A DNA stretch of 6,536 bases, from the NCBI GenBank assembly GCA_026645375.1, contig JAPFFX010000337.1:1-6536 (forward strand), written 5' to 3'. Below are positions 5,229 to 6,536 of the stretch, in pieces. The notes beneath the pieces are model-generated. The model ran no database searches. It saw nothing but the letters and a program-made list of their open reading frames with translations, and had not been told where the DNA came from. The DNA is from Citricoccus sp. WCRC_4. GTDB taxonomy: Bacteria; Actinomycetota; Actinomycetes; Actinomycetales; Micrococcaceae. Position 1 is the first letter of the stretch, and each line of letters opens with the position of its first letter. The position numbers and the translations under genes were made by a program.

Positions 5229-6536
5229 CTAGACCGTCATGGTCGACGCGGTGATGTCGGCGCCCCGGGACACGGCCACGGCCTCGTCGAACTCTGCGTC
5301 GATCTCCGGGTCACCGCGGTAAGTGGCCAGGGAGACCACGATGCCCGCGAGGGCCGCGAGCACGAACCCGGGAACGATCTCGTACAGGGCGAAGGCCCCA
5401 CCCCAGGCGTCGTCCGGCATGTTGCCCCACCAGAACACGGTGGCGGCACCGACCACGAGTGCGCTCAGGGCGCCCCAGGTGTCGAAGCGCTTCCAGAACA
5501 GGGACAGGATGACGATCGGGCCGAAGGAGGCCCCGAATCCGGCCCAGGCGAATGCGACGAGTTCCAGCACGCTGGACTCCGGGTCCAGGGCCAGCAGCAG
5601 GGCCACGATGGACACGACGACGACGCCTCCCCGGCCGAGCCACAGCCCCCTCCGGGGGCTGGCCTCCCGGCCCACGATCTTGTAGAGGTCCTCCACCAGG
5701 GCCGAGGAGCACACGATCAGCTGCGAGGAGATGGTGGACATGACGGCCGCCAGCACCGCGGCCAGCACCAGTCCGGCCACGAGGGGGTGGAACAGGACCT
5801 GGGACAGGGCCAGGAACACCGTCTCCGGGTCCTCGAGGGTCAGGTCGGGATTCGCCTGGACGTAGGCGATGCCGACCAGGGCGGTCATGACGGCCCCCAG
5901 GGCGCAGATCGCCATCCAGGCGATGCCGATCCGCCGGCCGACCACGGCGTCCTTCGCCGAGCGCAGCGCCATGAACCGGACGATGATGTGCGGCTGGCCG
6001 AAGTACCCCAGCCCCCAGGCCAGTGCGGAGACGATCCCCACCCAGGTGGCGTTGGCGAAGAAGGAGAGTCGGTTGCCGCCCTCCGCCAGTGACGCATCGG
6101 CCGCCTGGATGGAGGAGACCACCTCGCCCCAGCCGCCCAGCTGGATGATCGCCACGATCGGCACCGCGACCAGGGCCGCCAGCATCATCAGCCCCTGGAC
6201 GACGTCGGTCAGCGAGGCGCCCAGGAAACCCCCGAAGAGGGTGTAGACGACCGTGATCCCGGCCACGAGCAGCATGCCGAAGAGGTAGGTGGAACCGAAC
6301 GAGGACTCGAAGAACTTGCCGCCCGCGGCCATGCCGGAGGAGACGTAGAAGGTGAAGAAGACCAGGATGATGAGCCCGGCCACGATCCGGAGCACCCGGG
6401 TGCGGTCACGGAACCGGTTCTCCAGGAAGGAGGGGATCGTGATGGAGTTGCGGGCCACCTCGGTGTAGGCACGCAGCCGCGGGGCGACGAAACGCCAGTT
6501 CAACCAGGCGCCGATCGTCAGGCCGATGGCGATCCA
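5229..6536 (-). CDS. putP: Sodium/proline symporter PutP (N-terminus off the right edge)
   Basis: Inner-membrane Na+-coupled proline uptake protein of the solute:sodium symporter family (SSS). The 435 visible residues begin in a membrane segment, WIAIGLTIGAWLNW, which matches E. coli PutP near residues 75-90, so about 75 residues are missing. Further PutP-like stretches are RVLRIVAGLIILVFFTFYVSSG, TLFGGFLGASLTDVVQG, WGLGYFGQPHIIVRFMA, VMSTISSQLIVCSSALVEDLYK (visible residues about 265-286) and FAWAGFGASFGP. The Ser-Thr of VMSTIS corresponds to the Na+-ligand Ser340/Thr341 of E. coli PutP; Asp55 would lie outside the window. About ten hydrophobic segments are visible. A soluble acidic tail of about 30 residues ends at TAG. 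The TTG at 6501-6503 is an internal leucine, not the start. Its promoter is not in the window. Osmoprotection or use of proline as a nutrient are the usual roles. Confidence 0.95.
   Translation of the reverse strand, partial: WIAIGLTIGAWLNWRFVAPRLRAYTEVARNSITIPSFLENRFRDRTRVLRIVAGLIILVFFTFYVSSGMAAGGKFFESSFGSTYLFGMLLVAGITVVYTLFGGFLGASLTDVVQGLMMLAALVAVPIVAIIQLGGWGEVVSSIQAADASLAEGGNRLSFFANATWVGIVSALAWGLGYFGQPHIIVRFMALRSAKDAVVGRRIGIAWMAICALGAVMTALVGIAYVQANPDLTLEDPETVFLALSQVLFHPLVAGLVLAAVLAAVMSTISSQLIVCSSALVEDLYKIVGREASPRRGLWLGRGGVVVVSIVALLLALDPESSVLELVAFAWAGFGASFGPIVILSLFWKRFDTWGALSALVVGAATVFWWGNMPDDAWGGAFALYEIVPGFVLAALAGIVVSLATYRGDPEIDAEFDEAVAVSRGADITASTMTV

Noticed and set aside
5643..5661. An 8-bp inverted repeat with a 3-nt loop inside putP
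   Set aside because: It encodes an ordinary cytoplasmic loop of the transporter, mid-gene; short GC stems of this kind arise by chance in such DNA.
4848..6092. A 414-codon plus-strand frame across the end of GNAT and antisense to putP
   Set aside because: It spans two unrelated, well-identified genes in wrong frames, with composition typical of a shadow frame.
6501..6503. A TTG that could be taken as the putP start codon
   Set aside because: The reading frame continues to the window edge with residues matching a membrane segment of PutP, so this codon is an internal leucine.
1..6536. CRISPR arrays, insertion sequences, prophage genes or attachment sites
   Set aside because: I saw no regularly spaced repeats, transposase or integrase motifs. 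The tRNA gene has no nearby duplicate of its 3' end in this window to suggest an integration site.

Overview
This is a high-GC window, roughly 70% G+C by eye, with GC-rich third codon positions, GTG starts and two apparently leaderless genes. That points to an actinobacterium. The argS, putP and LLM proteins read most like Micrococcaceae-type Micrococcales, but the genus is inferred and not proven.

Left part (1-1260): the 5' third of arginyl-tRNA synthetase (argS) runs leftward off the window. It is divergent from a tRNA-Arg(CCG) gene at 660-732. Next comes a leftward gene for a DUF4442 hotdog-fold (thioesterase-like) protein, convergent with the tRNA. Both leftward genes have a TANNNT box 6-7 nt before the start codon and no Shine-Dalgarno sequence, as expected for leaderless mRNAs. 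In the DUF4442 gene that box sits inside a 9-bp perfect inverted repeat, a good candidate operator.

Middle gap (1261-1547): this holds no complete gene. It has a short stretch resembling the N-terminal core of an enoyl-CoA hydratase (probably a decayed remnant), then a strong GC hairpin, an 8-bp direct repeat around a weak -10-like box, and the ribosome binding site of the next operon.

Right-facing operon (1548-5218): an FMN-type luciferase-like (LLM) oxidoreductase of the TIGR03885-like group overlaps by ATGA a GH13 alpha-amylase/trehalose-synthase-like enzyme with all catalytic residues. A tandem-GNAT acetyltransferase follows 27 nt later. The tight packing suggests joint expression. No assigned pathway is known to me for this set, and it is the most interesting unit here. 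The link to sugar chemistry (GH13 plus a relative of the F420 glucose-6-phosphate dehydrogenase group) is inference.

Right edge (5229-6536): a leftward Na+/proline symporter gene (putP) lacks its first ~75 codons because the window ends. It converges on the GNAT gene with 10 nt between the stops. A 10-bp perfect GC hairpin lies just inside the end of the GNAT gene and may act as the terminator there.
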